Source: Saccharicrinis sp963677655 (GTDB taxonomy: Bacteria > Bacteroidota > Bacteroidia > Bacteroidales > Marinilabiliaceae). Taken from it: a stretch of 64,000 nt of DNA. The stretch lies in NCBI GenBank assembly GCA_963677655.1, contig OY782088.1; one strand, 5' to 3'. How positions within the stretch are numbered: the first letter of the stretch is position 1; every line of letters begins with the position of its first letter. The notes beneath the pieces were generated by a model, which worked only from the letters and a program-made list of their open reading frames with translations, did no database searches and was not told the DNA's origin. The translations under genes and the position numbers were made by a program. Below are positions 37,901 to 43,725 of the stretch, piece after piece.

Positions 37901-38803
37901 CCATCGGCTGTAAAACTTCGCTTCGCCATTTCTGATAGTCGTAAGTATATCGTACTACCTGCATCGGGCGATACAGCCAAAGAAATTGAGCGTATTCAGG
38001 CTCGTAGTTTTCAGTTAAGCACTCCGCAAAAGGAAAGCCTGATTGGTAAATGGGATGAAGCCATTAAAAACTTTACTCAGGACAGACAAGTGCGATACAT
38101 CGTTACCGGGAATATTCTGCAAGGTTCAGCTGACTTCTCCGGCAAATTAGTGAGCTATACAACTAAAGGAAGAGGTGTTCAAAAAGGAATTCTAATGTCT
38201 GAAGCATGGTCACCGGATGAAGCCGAAAAGAATTCCAATAGTTATGTGGTTGCACCGATAGCCAAGCTACAAAAGCACATCATGAGCTTGCGTAGTGGAG
38301 CTACCATCAGCACCGAAAACAAGATTAGTATTGTTCGCCATTACGATGACACCTTCAAGGTTATCATGCCTAAAACCAAGAGTCATATTCCTATTTATAC
38401 GGATAAGGAAGTAGTGAAGCTATTGGAGAATAGTCGGGATGGTTTTGAAATGGTATCGGGCAATATGAAAGCTTCGGTATCAGAAAAGAAAATGCCCAAA
38501 CTATTAAATCTGCTTGGAGAACGATTCAGCCTATCGGTAAAAGTTCCCCGGAATTACTTTGAAGAATATCTGGAGAAAGGCACAAAGCGTAATGATAACG
38601 CTGATAGTCTGACCAAAGAAGCGATGGAGATGTTTGAGCAGGATAAAAAACAGTTCCCTCAAAGGTTAGCGAAGCAGAAAAAAGCTACTACCAAAGCTAA
38701 GACCATCAATATCGACCAAGGCAAAAAACTAAAACTGGTGAAGCTCCGGGCAAAAGCTATTCTGATAAAGCAAAAGCAACTTAAAGCCGTGGCAGGGCTG
38801 TAA
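34886..38803 (+). CDS. Strawberry-notch-like SF2 helicase
   Basis: A 1305-residue SF2 helicase. Walker A lies in VGDQTGIGKGRTAAALI (Gly149 onward) and the DEAH box in IIMDEAHNASG (Asp277). FLSATFAKRPDN follows as motif III. A second motor domain contains NQSGSTGASAHA and KRGRINRTGQIMKP as motif VI. The C-terminal half is family-specific. These proteins usually travel with a methyltransferase-like gene, as here, in large phages, plasmids and integrative elements; the role is probably DNA remodelling during replication or entry. The tail VKLRAKAILIKQKQ repeats that of the partner. Confidence 0.82.
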   Translation: MKSEIKFQKKSISIKFSRKPQEHIVSRLIELGFSTKDNKCFIRTQKLAQNEHEYLQGMLGTKGLGMAYIPAAEKGFILDTTVPDSMGHEMHIAIRKVKKSIGMPLFDYVAEKLDYQNDELVKALSAEQVDAVSLAIYNIEKRGQGIIVGDQTGIGKGRTAAALIRYGVKQGMQPVFLSEKPNLFTDLYRDLSDIGSSALVPFIVNTKESKTHIKDKSGEIVYTAPEKPTQERIIKSQQVPGNYNFVCATYSQFNQPKKPAKQLFLSATSNGSIIIMDEAHNASGSSNTGEFMQGVLRQTKGVCFLSATFAKRPDNMPIYAQKTSMSDANMSKEDLVEAISKGGVALQEILAAQLVSEGQMIRRERSFEGVEVNYIELKEKAKEQADIADKITAIIRDIIGFQEKYINKQVEQLDKVAAAESKEVETRKGTEKAGVDNIPYFSKVFNVINQLLFSINASDVAEHAIQRLKDGKKPIIAFASTMGSFLEGMAKPDDIINADFSTVLEKGLDSVLRYTEKDIDGQSEGKAFNIADLSEEAQFAYRDIIRRIEKASTGITISPLDLIIQKIKEAGYTVGEVTGRKLCVQYNSTNARNTTALVMSRKKENTADLFRRFNDNEIDCLLINQSGSTGASAHAIVTDKVPAEQVKQRVMVILQPELNINTEIQKRGRINRTGQIMKPIYDYIISSIPAQKRFMMMLKKKLKSLDANTTSNQKSSKSQLESDDFLNKYGDKVVRQYMLENPELNKALDNPLKFEGKESDETPSEGDASKVTGRVAVLSVKEQEKFYNEVIERYNDYVEYLKQADEYDLEVEILNLKAETLDKRVVIAGKGGRSVFGNDTFLEKCECNVLKKPYGKPELEKLIKKHLNGKYPDNISEDTIAAHEKHVQSKLVEDLKEVETKYKELIADIPNEKAFQKIPVFDKAAQNEYMSERTEELEDAKQEKITQVKTQSQNRKNYLNAFFKFFKIGHGYFYPALSFENESSDNSYCIFLGFDINPKRNNPYAPSAVKLRFAISDSRKYIVLPASGDTAKEIERIQARSFQLSTPQKESLIGKWDEAIKNFTQDRQVRYIVTGNILQGSADFSGKLVSYTTKGRGVQKGILMSEAWSPDEAEKNSNSYVVAPIAKLQKHIMSLRSGATISTENKISIVRHYDDTFKVIMPKTKSHIPIYTDKEVVKLLENSRDGFEMVSGNMKASVSEKKMPKLLNLLGERFSLSVKVPRNYFEEYLEKGTKRNDNADSLTKEAMEMFEQDKKQFPQRLAKQKKATTKAKTINIDQGKKLKLVKLRAKAILIKQKQLKAVAGL

Positions 38804-38834
38804 ATCAATTCTACAACAATAAAATACTAATGAT

Positions 38835-39749
38835 ATGAAGCTTACAATAAAAAACTACAAGGAAGCAACCAAGGATATTGACTTTTCACAATTGCCGGAA
38901 GCAGCTCGTGAAGCACACAAAGAGTTCGATGCTTTTTCTGACTTTTACAGTGATGATAAAGACATCAAGGAAATGCTAGATAATCATTTTAAGATTGTTG
39001 AGCCGTACATCAACGTAAAGCGTTTTCCTGAGTTACCTTTCGACCATCCATTGAATATTCTGGATAAGGAATCCGGACAATACAAAGAAGCTTTAAAGGA
39101 ATACCGGGATAGCAAGAAAAAACCGAAAGCAACTACGAAAACAAGCAGCAAGAAATCTGCAACAAAGCAGACTTCTTCTGCAAAGAAAGCGACCTCAAAA
39201 ACGGTAAAACGAAAGCCCAATGAAGTGCCTTTAATGCCTTTGGAGGTAAAGATAATCAAGCGTTATCTGAATATGCATGGTAAGAAAGTAACCGAACGTC
39301 AGGTTTCCTTGCTCTATAAAGTGATTCAGAAAGCAGCCACAGAAAAGACCATTCGCCAATCCAGTAAGTATGCCGAAGAAATCAAAAAGATTGGTAACGA
39401 CCTTGCCCGGACTTATAAGGAAATGGGTAGCTCATGTACCTTTGAAGTGCCGAATTCCATGTATTCCAAGCTGAAAAATATTGTAGATAGCTATGGTGTA
39501 ACTCCTGCTGTATCCTTAATAAAACGTTTCATCAACCTATACGGTAATATCACAATTGATAAGGCTAAACGACTACTCACAAGTATTAAGAATGCCAAAA
39601 AGAATGGTAAAGTTTCAAGTTCAGACCGGGCTTATGACCGCATTAACCAAGTGCAAAAGCATCTTGAAGATTATCTGGATAGTGATAAATTACTGGTAAC
39701 CAATATTCAATTAAACGGATTAAAAGGTGTTGCCGGATTGGGAAAGTAA
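38835..39749 (+). CDS. Lysine-rich protein of the virus-like element
   Basis: A 304-residue basic protein. An acidic N-terminal segment (1-85) is followed by a Lys/Thr/Ser-rich linker (KKKPKATTKTSSKKSATKQ, about 92-128). Two related helical modules follow: VKIIKRYLNMHGKKVTERQV and SLIKRFINLYGNITIDKAK. The duplicated module suggests an internal repeat that could bind DNA or protein. It ends LNGLKGVAGLGK, a glycine-rich end that resembles a processing or assembly tag. It lies between the helicase and the ATPase. No family is recognised. Confidence 0.6.
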   Translation: MKLTIKNYKEATKDIDFSQLPEAAREAHKEFDAFSDFYSDDKDIKEMLDNHFKIVEPYINVKRFPELPFDHPLNILDKESGQYKEALKEYRDSKKKPKATTKTSSKKSATKQTSSAKKATSKTVKRKPNEVPLMPLEVKIIKRYLNMHGKKVTERQVSLLYKVIQKAATEKTIRQSSKYAEEIKKIGNDLARTYKEMGSSCTFEVPNSMYSKLKNIVDSYGVTPAVSLIKRFINLYGNITIDKAKRLLTSIKNAKKNGKVSSSDRAYDRINQVQKHLEDYLDSDKLLVTNIQLNGLKGVAGLGK

Positions 39750-39763
39750 ATGCCACTACCTCA

Positions 39764-40378
39764 ATGCCCAAAAGTAGTGGCTCTCAACCAAGGGCAACAA
39801 GAACTGTAAACGCAGCACCCAATCAAGTAGTATCAGCCAATCAGTTGGCCAAGATGAAATTTTCTACACTTTCTCTGACTGGGAAGTTCGGTAAATTACT
39901 AGGCAAGCCATACAAACCATTCTACCTGATGATTTACGGACAAAGGTTTCATGGCAAAAGCTCCGTAGCTTTATTGTTGGCCGATTTACTGGTCAAATGT
40001 GGATTGAAAGTACTGTATGTTTCCAATGAGGAAGGTGTAAAAGGCTCTCTTCAAGAAAAGCTTTTACGATTAAGAATCAGTAATCCAATTGATTTTGTGG
40101 AAAACTACGACACAAGCCAGTTTAAAGGCTACGATGCCGTTTTCTTGGACAGTACTCAAACCGTAGGCATGAAACCGGATGAGTTTAAAGCCCTTAAAAA
40201 GCGATTCCCCAATACTTCATTTATTCTGGTTTTTAAAGCCAATCGAGATGGAACATCTAAAGGCGGAACGGACTGGGAACACGATGTGGATGCCATTATG
40301 CACATTGAAAACCAGAGTGCAACAATGGAGAAAAATCGCTTTCCGGGAGGTAGTAATGAAACCATTAAAATCTTTTAG
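39764..40378 (+). CDS. RecA/RadA-like P-loop ATPase
   Basis: A 204-residue ATPase. Walker A is GQRFHGKSS starting at residue 59, followed by ALLLADLLVKCGLKVLYVSNEEG, the layout of RecA/RadA/DnaB-type ATPases. Walker B is YDAVFLDS. FKANRDGTSKGGTDWEHDVDAIMHIE matches the late core of RadA-like proteins. A basic, Pro-rich tail of about 40 residues precedes the core. In the absence of a terminase this is the only candidate for a genome-packaging ATPase, but a recombination or loading role is equally possible. Confidence 0.7.
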   Translation: MPKSSGSQPRATRTVNAAPNQVVSANQLAKMKFSTLSLTGKFGKLLGKPYKPFYLMIYGQRFHGKSSVALLLADLLVKCGLKVLYVSNEEGVKGSLQEKLLRLRISNPIDFVENYDTSQFKGYDAVFLDSTQTVGMKPDEFKALKKRFPNTSFILVFKANRDGTSKGGTDWEHDVDAIMHIENQSATMEKNRFPGGSNETIKIF

Positions 40379-40380
40379 AC

Positions 40381-40713
40381 ATGGAGGAAATGACAATAAA
40401 ATTCTACTGGATTGTGATAGCGGGGTTAAGCTCTTTAATGGTTGGTGTGGTATCATTTATCATCCGCAATGCTATTTCAAAAAATGCGACAAAGGAAACC
40501 GTGGAAGCTAAGACAGATTTACTGGAGAAAGATATTAAGCACCTCACAAAAGAACTAGAAGGTGCAGAAAACAAGTTTGCCATACTGCATAAACGTGTTT
40601 CTGATTTAAGAGATAGCTCCAAGGAGATTTATGTGAGTAAGGAACTGTTTCATCAGACCATCAAGCAACTCAATGACAAGCTTGATACCATCTTAAAATT
40701 TGTGGAACGATGA
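40381..40713 (+). CDS. Membrane-anchored coiled-coil protein, spanin-like
   Basis: A 110-residue protein with one N-terminal membrane segment (about residues 7-27, YWIVIAGLSSLMVGVVSFII) followed by a long heptad coiled coil (about 40-108). It starts two bases after the ATPase stop and overlaps the holin gene start (ATGA-type junction at 40710-40713). Its place ahead of holin and endolysin fits an inner-membrane spanin subunit, though a general phage membrane protein is possible. Confidence 0.6.
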   Translation: MEEMTIKFYWIVIAGLSSLMVGVVSFIIRNAISKNATKETVEAKTDLLEKDIKHLTKELEGAENKFAILHKRVSDLRDSSKEIYVSKELFHQTIKQLNDKLDTILKFVER

Positions 40714-41132
40714 AAAAGATATTTGGAAAACTAACCAATGCCGGAGTTGCTGAAACGTTGAAGATTGGCACAAAACTCATAGATGAGATATTTACCACAC
40801 AGGAAGAAAAGCTTCAAGGCAAAATGGAGCTTTTTAAAATGGCTGTTGCCGACCGGGATTCTGCTCGTGACATGTATGCACAGGATAGTTGGCTGCAAAA
40901 AGTGTTTGCGCTATTCTTCCTATTGGCTTGGTGTGCCTTAACCATTTTGATGCTTAACTACTTCGTGTTCCAGACCATTGAATTACAAGACTGGCAAATT
41001 GCCTTTGTAAGTAGCATAAATGGCGGTATCTCCACCAAACTCAGTACCATTATCGACTTCCTTTTTGGTGGCGCAATTTCCGGGGTAAACAATGTAAAAC
41101 TTAAAACCAAACGTAAGAATGAAGACATTTGA
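40710..41132 (+). CDS. Holin-family protein
   Basis: A 140-residue protein with a charged helical N-terminal half and a strong membrane segment at about 65-90 (VFALFFLLAWCALTILMLNYFVF). A second weaker segment (about 98-125) is followed by a basic tail. This layout matches phage holins of the three-segment family often found beside GH108 endolysins. It would form the membrane lesion that lets the endolysin reach the wall. It overlaps both neighbours by 4 to 14 bases, so the lysis cassette is translationally coupled. Confidence 0.75.
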   Translation: MKKIFGKLTNAGVAETLKIGTKLIDEIFTTQEEKLQGKMELFKMAVADRDSARDMYAQDSWLQKVFALFFLLAWCALTILMLNYFVFQTIELQDWQIAFVSSINGGISTKLSTIIDFLFGGAISGVNNVKLKTKRKNEDI

Positions 41133-41682
41133 TGAACTCTTTGATGGAGTAATAAAGCACGAAGGCTACTACGCCAATGTAAGCGGAGACAGAGGCGGTG
41201 AAACATATATGGGTGTAGCCAGAAACCTGCATCCAAACTGGGAAGGTTGGCAAATTATTGATGGTTACAAACTGACTTTTTGTGATTTAAAAAGAAATGC
41301 CAAGATTGACATTCCGGAACTAACCACAATGGTTAAAGAGTTCTACAAAAGAACATTCTACAATAAATACAAAATCGGAAGCATTAACTCCGGCTCGTTA
41401 CAAGAAATCATTTTTGACTGGTGTGTAAATAGTGGTTATTGGGGGAGTTGTGGTGTTCAAAAAGTATTGAACCGCTTCTTTGATTGTGACCTAAAATTGG
41501 ATGGAATTATCGGTAAAAACACTATTAAGGCAATTAACTCATGCCCACCAGAGATGCTGTTTAATGCCATTAAAACTGCACGGATTCATTATTACAACAC
41601 GATTGCTCAAAGAGGCCAGAACCATAAATTTTTAAAGGGGTGGTTGAGAAGAATTGAAGCTATTCAATTCTTCCAATCATAA
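41119..41682 (+). CDS. GH108 family endolysin (N-acetylmuramidase)
   Basis: A 187-residue muramidase. Residues 1-80 form the GH108 catalytic domain, with FDELFDGVIKHEGYYANV containing the catalytic Glu15 in the family motif HEGGY-like form, then GDRGGETYMGVARN. The C-terminal half is the PG-binding-3 type domain (IFDWCVNSGYWGS, VLNRFFDCDLKLDGIIGKNT). There is no signal peptide, so release depends on the upstream holin. It is the last gene of the virus-like block; the convergent DUF6527 gene ends six bases away. Confidence 0.9.
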   Translation: MKTFDELFDGVIKHEGYYANVSGDRGGETYMGVARNLHPNWEGWQIIDGYKLTFCDLKRNAKIDIPELTTMVKEFYKRTFYNKYKIGSINSGSLQEIIFDWCVNSGYWGSCGVQKVLNRFFDCDLKLDGIIGKNTIKAINSCPPEMLFNAIKTARIHYYNTIAQRGQNHKFLKGWLRRIEAIQFFQS

Positions 41683-41688
41683 CCACTT

Positions 41689-42084
41689 CTAATATAAATT
41701 CAAATAGGACAGCAGCTGTTTCCACGCCGACTTTTTTGCCTTACTTGTTTTATGAAATTTATCTTTATTGGATTTATCAAACCTACGATTCGATTCAATT
41801 CGATTCTTTGACCATTTTTCGGCCCAAACAATCTCATTATTTTTAATCCAATAGTGAGATTGACAATCAAAATTCCAATTTCCAATTGATGGATATAGGG
41901 TAATACTTTCTCCATTATAAATTAATTCCCAATCGTGCGGTGTAATTGGAGTAACAACCTCATTGCCACAGCCGCACATGCATTTATGCACGGCTGTGTT
42001 GTATTGAGTTGTAATATACACAACATTTTCTTTAAGAAAATTAGGAATTGTTTCAACAAACTTAAATTTCGCCTTTTTCCTCAT
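41689..42084 (-). CDS. DUF6527 family zinc-binding-like protein of a ubiquitin-like cassette
   Basis: A 131-residue protein with a likely zinc ribbon: CMCGCGNEVVTP near residue 35, then the second half DCQSHYWIKNNEIVW about 45 residues later. This pattern and length match DUF6527, which is regularly encoded beside ThiF/E1 and multiubiquitin genes. The gene overlaps the E1 gene by 23 bases. The C-terminal tail is basic. Its biochemical role in the pathway is unknown; an adaptor or ligase-like partner is conceivable. Confidence 0.75.
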   Translation of the reverse strand: MRKKAKFKFVETIPNFLKENVVYITTQYNTAVHKCMCGCGNEVVTPITPHDWELIYNGESITLYPSIGNWNFDCQSHYWIKNNEIVWAEKWSKNRIESNRRFDKSNKDKFHKTSKAKKSAWKQLLSYLNLY

Positions 42085-43240
42085 TGTTCAAGTAAGAATT
42101 ATTAATTGAGTATATAGAATGAAACTCTTGTTCCAAATCTTGATAAAACCCAGACATTTTTTTCCATTTTAGTACAGCAAGAACCGCATTCAAAGAATTA
42201 AGTTCTGCAATTTGAATATTGGTCACATAATCATTATCAATACCCTCACTTGATGGAATATATTTATCTAAGTGGCTATTATTTTGCATATTGGCTGAAG
42301 TTACTCTAACTTGACCAATAAGCTTATCGTCAATTACATTAACGCCTAAGCCCACATCAATAAGAGACACTTTATGTACAATCAAATAATTAATCAGTGA
42401 TTTTCTTACCTGATTATTATCAATACAGACAAAAACAAAATCAAAGCTAGATAGCTCGTCAAAATTACCTTCATGCAGATAGTAGTTATGGCTAACTATA
42501 CCTTTACGCATTAAAGAATACTTATTCTGGTAGTAATCAACTTTACTAGGTTGATTTTCTAAATCCACTAAACTAGCTGCACCCGGAGACCGAAATGCAT
42601 TGTGATTTAGAAAAACATCTCCATCATAAATATGAATCTCTCGAACGTTTGTTTTTGAAACCAAATCCAAAATATAAGCTCCTGTTCCTCCTAAACCTGC
42701 AATGGCAATTTTCTGAGATGATAGTTTGTCATTAATGAAGTCAATGTTGGCTCTACTAGAATTAGTATCCAAATAGAGAAACTTACTTTCAAGTTCATTA
42801 TCAACAATTGGCAAAAAAGGTTTCTCTGTTACACTATCATTGATTGATTTTGCTGGTGCAGAAATAATCTCTGCATACCTATTTACCTTCTCATAAAAAT
42901 TTAAATATCCATTAGGAGGTTTATTCGAAAAAGAGAAGTTAGCCTGTATTGAATTTCCAAATAAAGTTCTGTTAGTTCTGTGCCTAATTTGCTCAATTGG
43001 ATTACCATTTTTATTACAAGGGTACTCGCCACTAAATAATATAACATGGTTATTGGGTTTAGTAGTTGATGTACCACTCATTGTTAATGGTGAAATTAGA
43101 ACACCAAAACTTACCTCTCTTTTAGAATTCACATAAGGTATATGGTGGGCAAATAAATGCCCACCGTTAACTTCAATTTTATAACCTTCGTCTCTAAGAC
43201 GTTTTAGGTCTGCATTACGACTTATCAGTTGCTGTGACAT
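42062..43240 (-). CDS. ThiF/E1-like adenylyltransferase with N-terminal DUF6791-type domain
   Basis: A 392-residue two-part protein. The first 140 residues match the DUF6791-type domain found ahead of ThiF in ubiquitin-like cassettes; its Cys75 in GEYPCNKNG lies where an E2-like catalytic Cys might be. The second part is an E1-like Rossmann domain with the ATP motif GLGGTGAY at 182-189 and IYDGDVFLNHNAFRSPGA. CIDNNQVR and the late NIQIAELNSLNAVLAVLKWKK also fit. It would activate the C-terminus of the ubiquitin-like protein encoded just upstream. It overlaps both neighbours by more than 20 bases. Confidence 0.82.
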   Translation of the reverse strand: MSQQLISRNADLKRLRDEGYKIEVNGGHLFAHHIPYVNSKREVSFGVLISPLTMSGTSTTKPNNHVILFSGEYPCNKNGNPIEQIRHRTNRTLFGNSIQANFSFSNKPPNGYLNFYEKVNRYAEIISAPAKSINDSVTEKPFLPIVDNELESKFLYLDTNSSRANIDFINDKLSSQKIAIAGLGGTGAYILDLVSKTNVREIHIYDGDVFLNHNAFRSPGAASLVDLENQPSKVDYYQNKYSLMRKGIVSHNYYLHEGNFDELSSFDFVFVCIDNNQVRKSLINYLIVHKVSLIDVGLGVNVIDDKLIGQVRVTSANMQNNSHLDKYIPSSEGIDNDYVTNIQIAELNSLNAVLAVLKWKKMSGFYQDLEQEFHSIYSINNSYLNNEEKGEI

Positions 43241-43457
43241 TGAAAATCATTTTATGTTTGACTTTTACTACATCACCAGAAACCATAGAACCTTGAGGTT
43301 TATCATTATTACCTCTAGTATAAGTCACGGTGTAAACAGTTCTACCATTGTTTTGGATTGTACCAAATGCAAGTTCTACAACTTGCTCAAATGAAATGGT
43401 CTTATCGTTCCATTCTTTTTCACGACCATTTACAATTAGTATATATGAATCTTTCAT
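43215..43457 (-). CDS. Ubiquitin-like (multiubiquitin-domain) protein
   Basis: An 80-residue protein starting at ATG 43457; a TTG two codons upstream is an alternative. Beta strands YILIVNGREKEW and YTVTYTRGN frame a helix (SFEQVVELAFG), as in the ubiquitin fold. The end VVKVKHKMIFNVTATDKS is typical of prokaryotic multiubiquitin-domain proteins. Only one domain is present and there is no terminal Gly-Gly. It is the first gene of the E1/DUF6527 cassette and the probable modifier. The target and the conjugation step are unknown. Confidence 0.78.
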   Translation of the reverse strand: MKDSYILIVNGREKEWNDKTISFEQVVELAFGTIQNNGRTVYTVTYTRGNNDKPQGSMVSGDVVKVKHKMIFNVTATDKS

Positions 43458-43595
43458 ATTCAAATTATTTAAATCTATTTATAAAATGTGCTTAATTCTA
43501 TTCCCCTCACCAGAATAGAGGATTTTATTGAGGATAAAATAGCTCCAATATTTACCATTAAGCCATTAGTAAACTGAACAGTTAAATAACCTGAA

Positions 43596-43627
43596 TTTGT
43601 ATTTTCTTTGGAAAGGTCTTATCTTTG
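43596..43627 (+). promoter_or_regulatory. Bacteroidota-type promoter for a possible small RNA
   Basis: TTTG at 43596-43599, a 20-bp spacer, and TATCTTTG at 43620-43627 fit the consensus TTTG-N19/20-TAnnTTTG exactly. It points to the plus strand, opposite to the defence genes on both sides, and no plus-strand gene follows. Confidence 0.6.
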
Positions 43628-43633
43628 AAGTCT

Positions 43634-43697
43634 CACGTAAAAAGAAAGACATACTTTCTGATAAAAAATACAGCTCAGTTTTCAACTGGGCTTTTTT
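43634..43697 (+). ncRNA. Candidate 65-nt small RNA between two defence cassettes
   Basis: The predicted transcript begins about seven bases after the promoter. It forms a hairpin AGAAAG (43643-43648)/CTTTCT (43654-43659) and ends in a second hairpin AGCTCAGTT (43672-43680)/AACTGGGCT (43684-43692) followed by a T run, a good Rho-independent terminator. No open frame of useful size lies inside. The last hairpin could instead be the bidirectional terminator of the subtilisin gene. Confidence 0.45.
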
Positions 43698-43725
43698 ATT
43701 TCTTACAATATCTATATTTCCATAG

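Larger units (their letters stand above)
22616..41682 (+). mobile_element. Tailless, probably membrane-containing virus-like element (provirus or remnant)
   Basis: Nineteen kilobases of plus-strand genes with almost no gaps, visibly richer in G+C than both flanks. Gene content in order: membrane-anchored transglutaminase-like protein, membrane protein, four probable beta-sandwich virion proteins, coiled-coil protein, small membrane proteins, membrane-anchored P5-type lytic protein, repeat-rich spike, methyltransferase, strawberry-notch-like helicase, RecA-like ATPase, spanin-like protein, holin, GH108 endolysin. There is no terminase, portal, tail tube, tape measure or baseplate gene, which argues against a tailed phage. 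No integrase or polymerase is seen, so it may be incomplete or may rely on the rest of the island. No flanking direct repeat was found. Confidence 0.6.
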
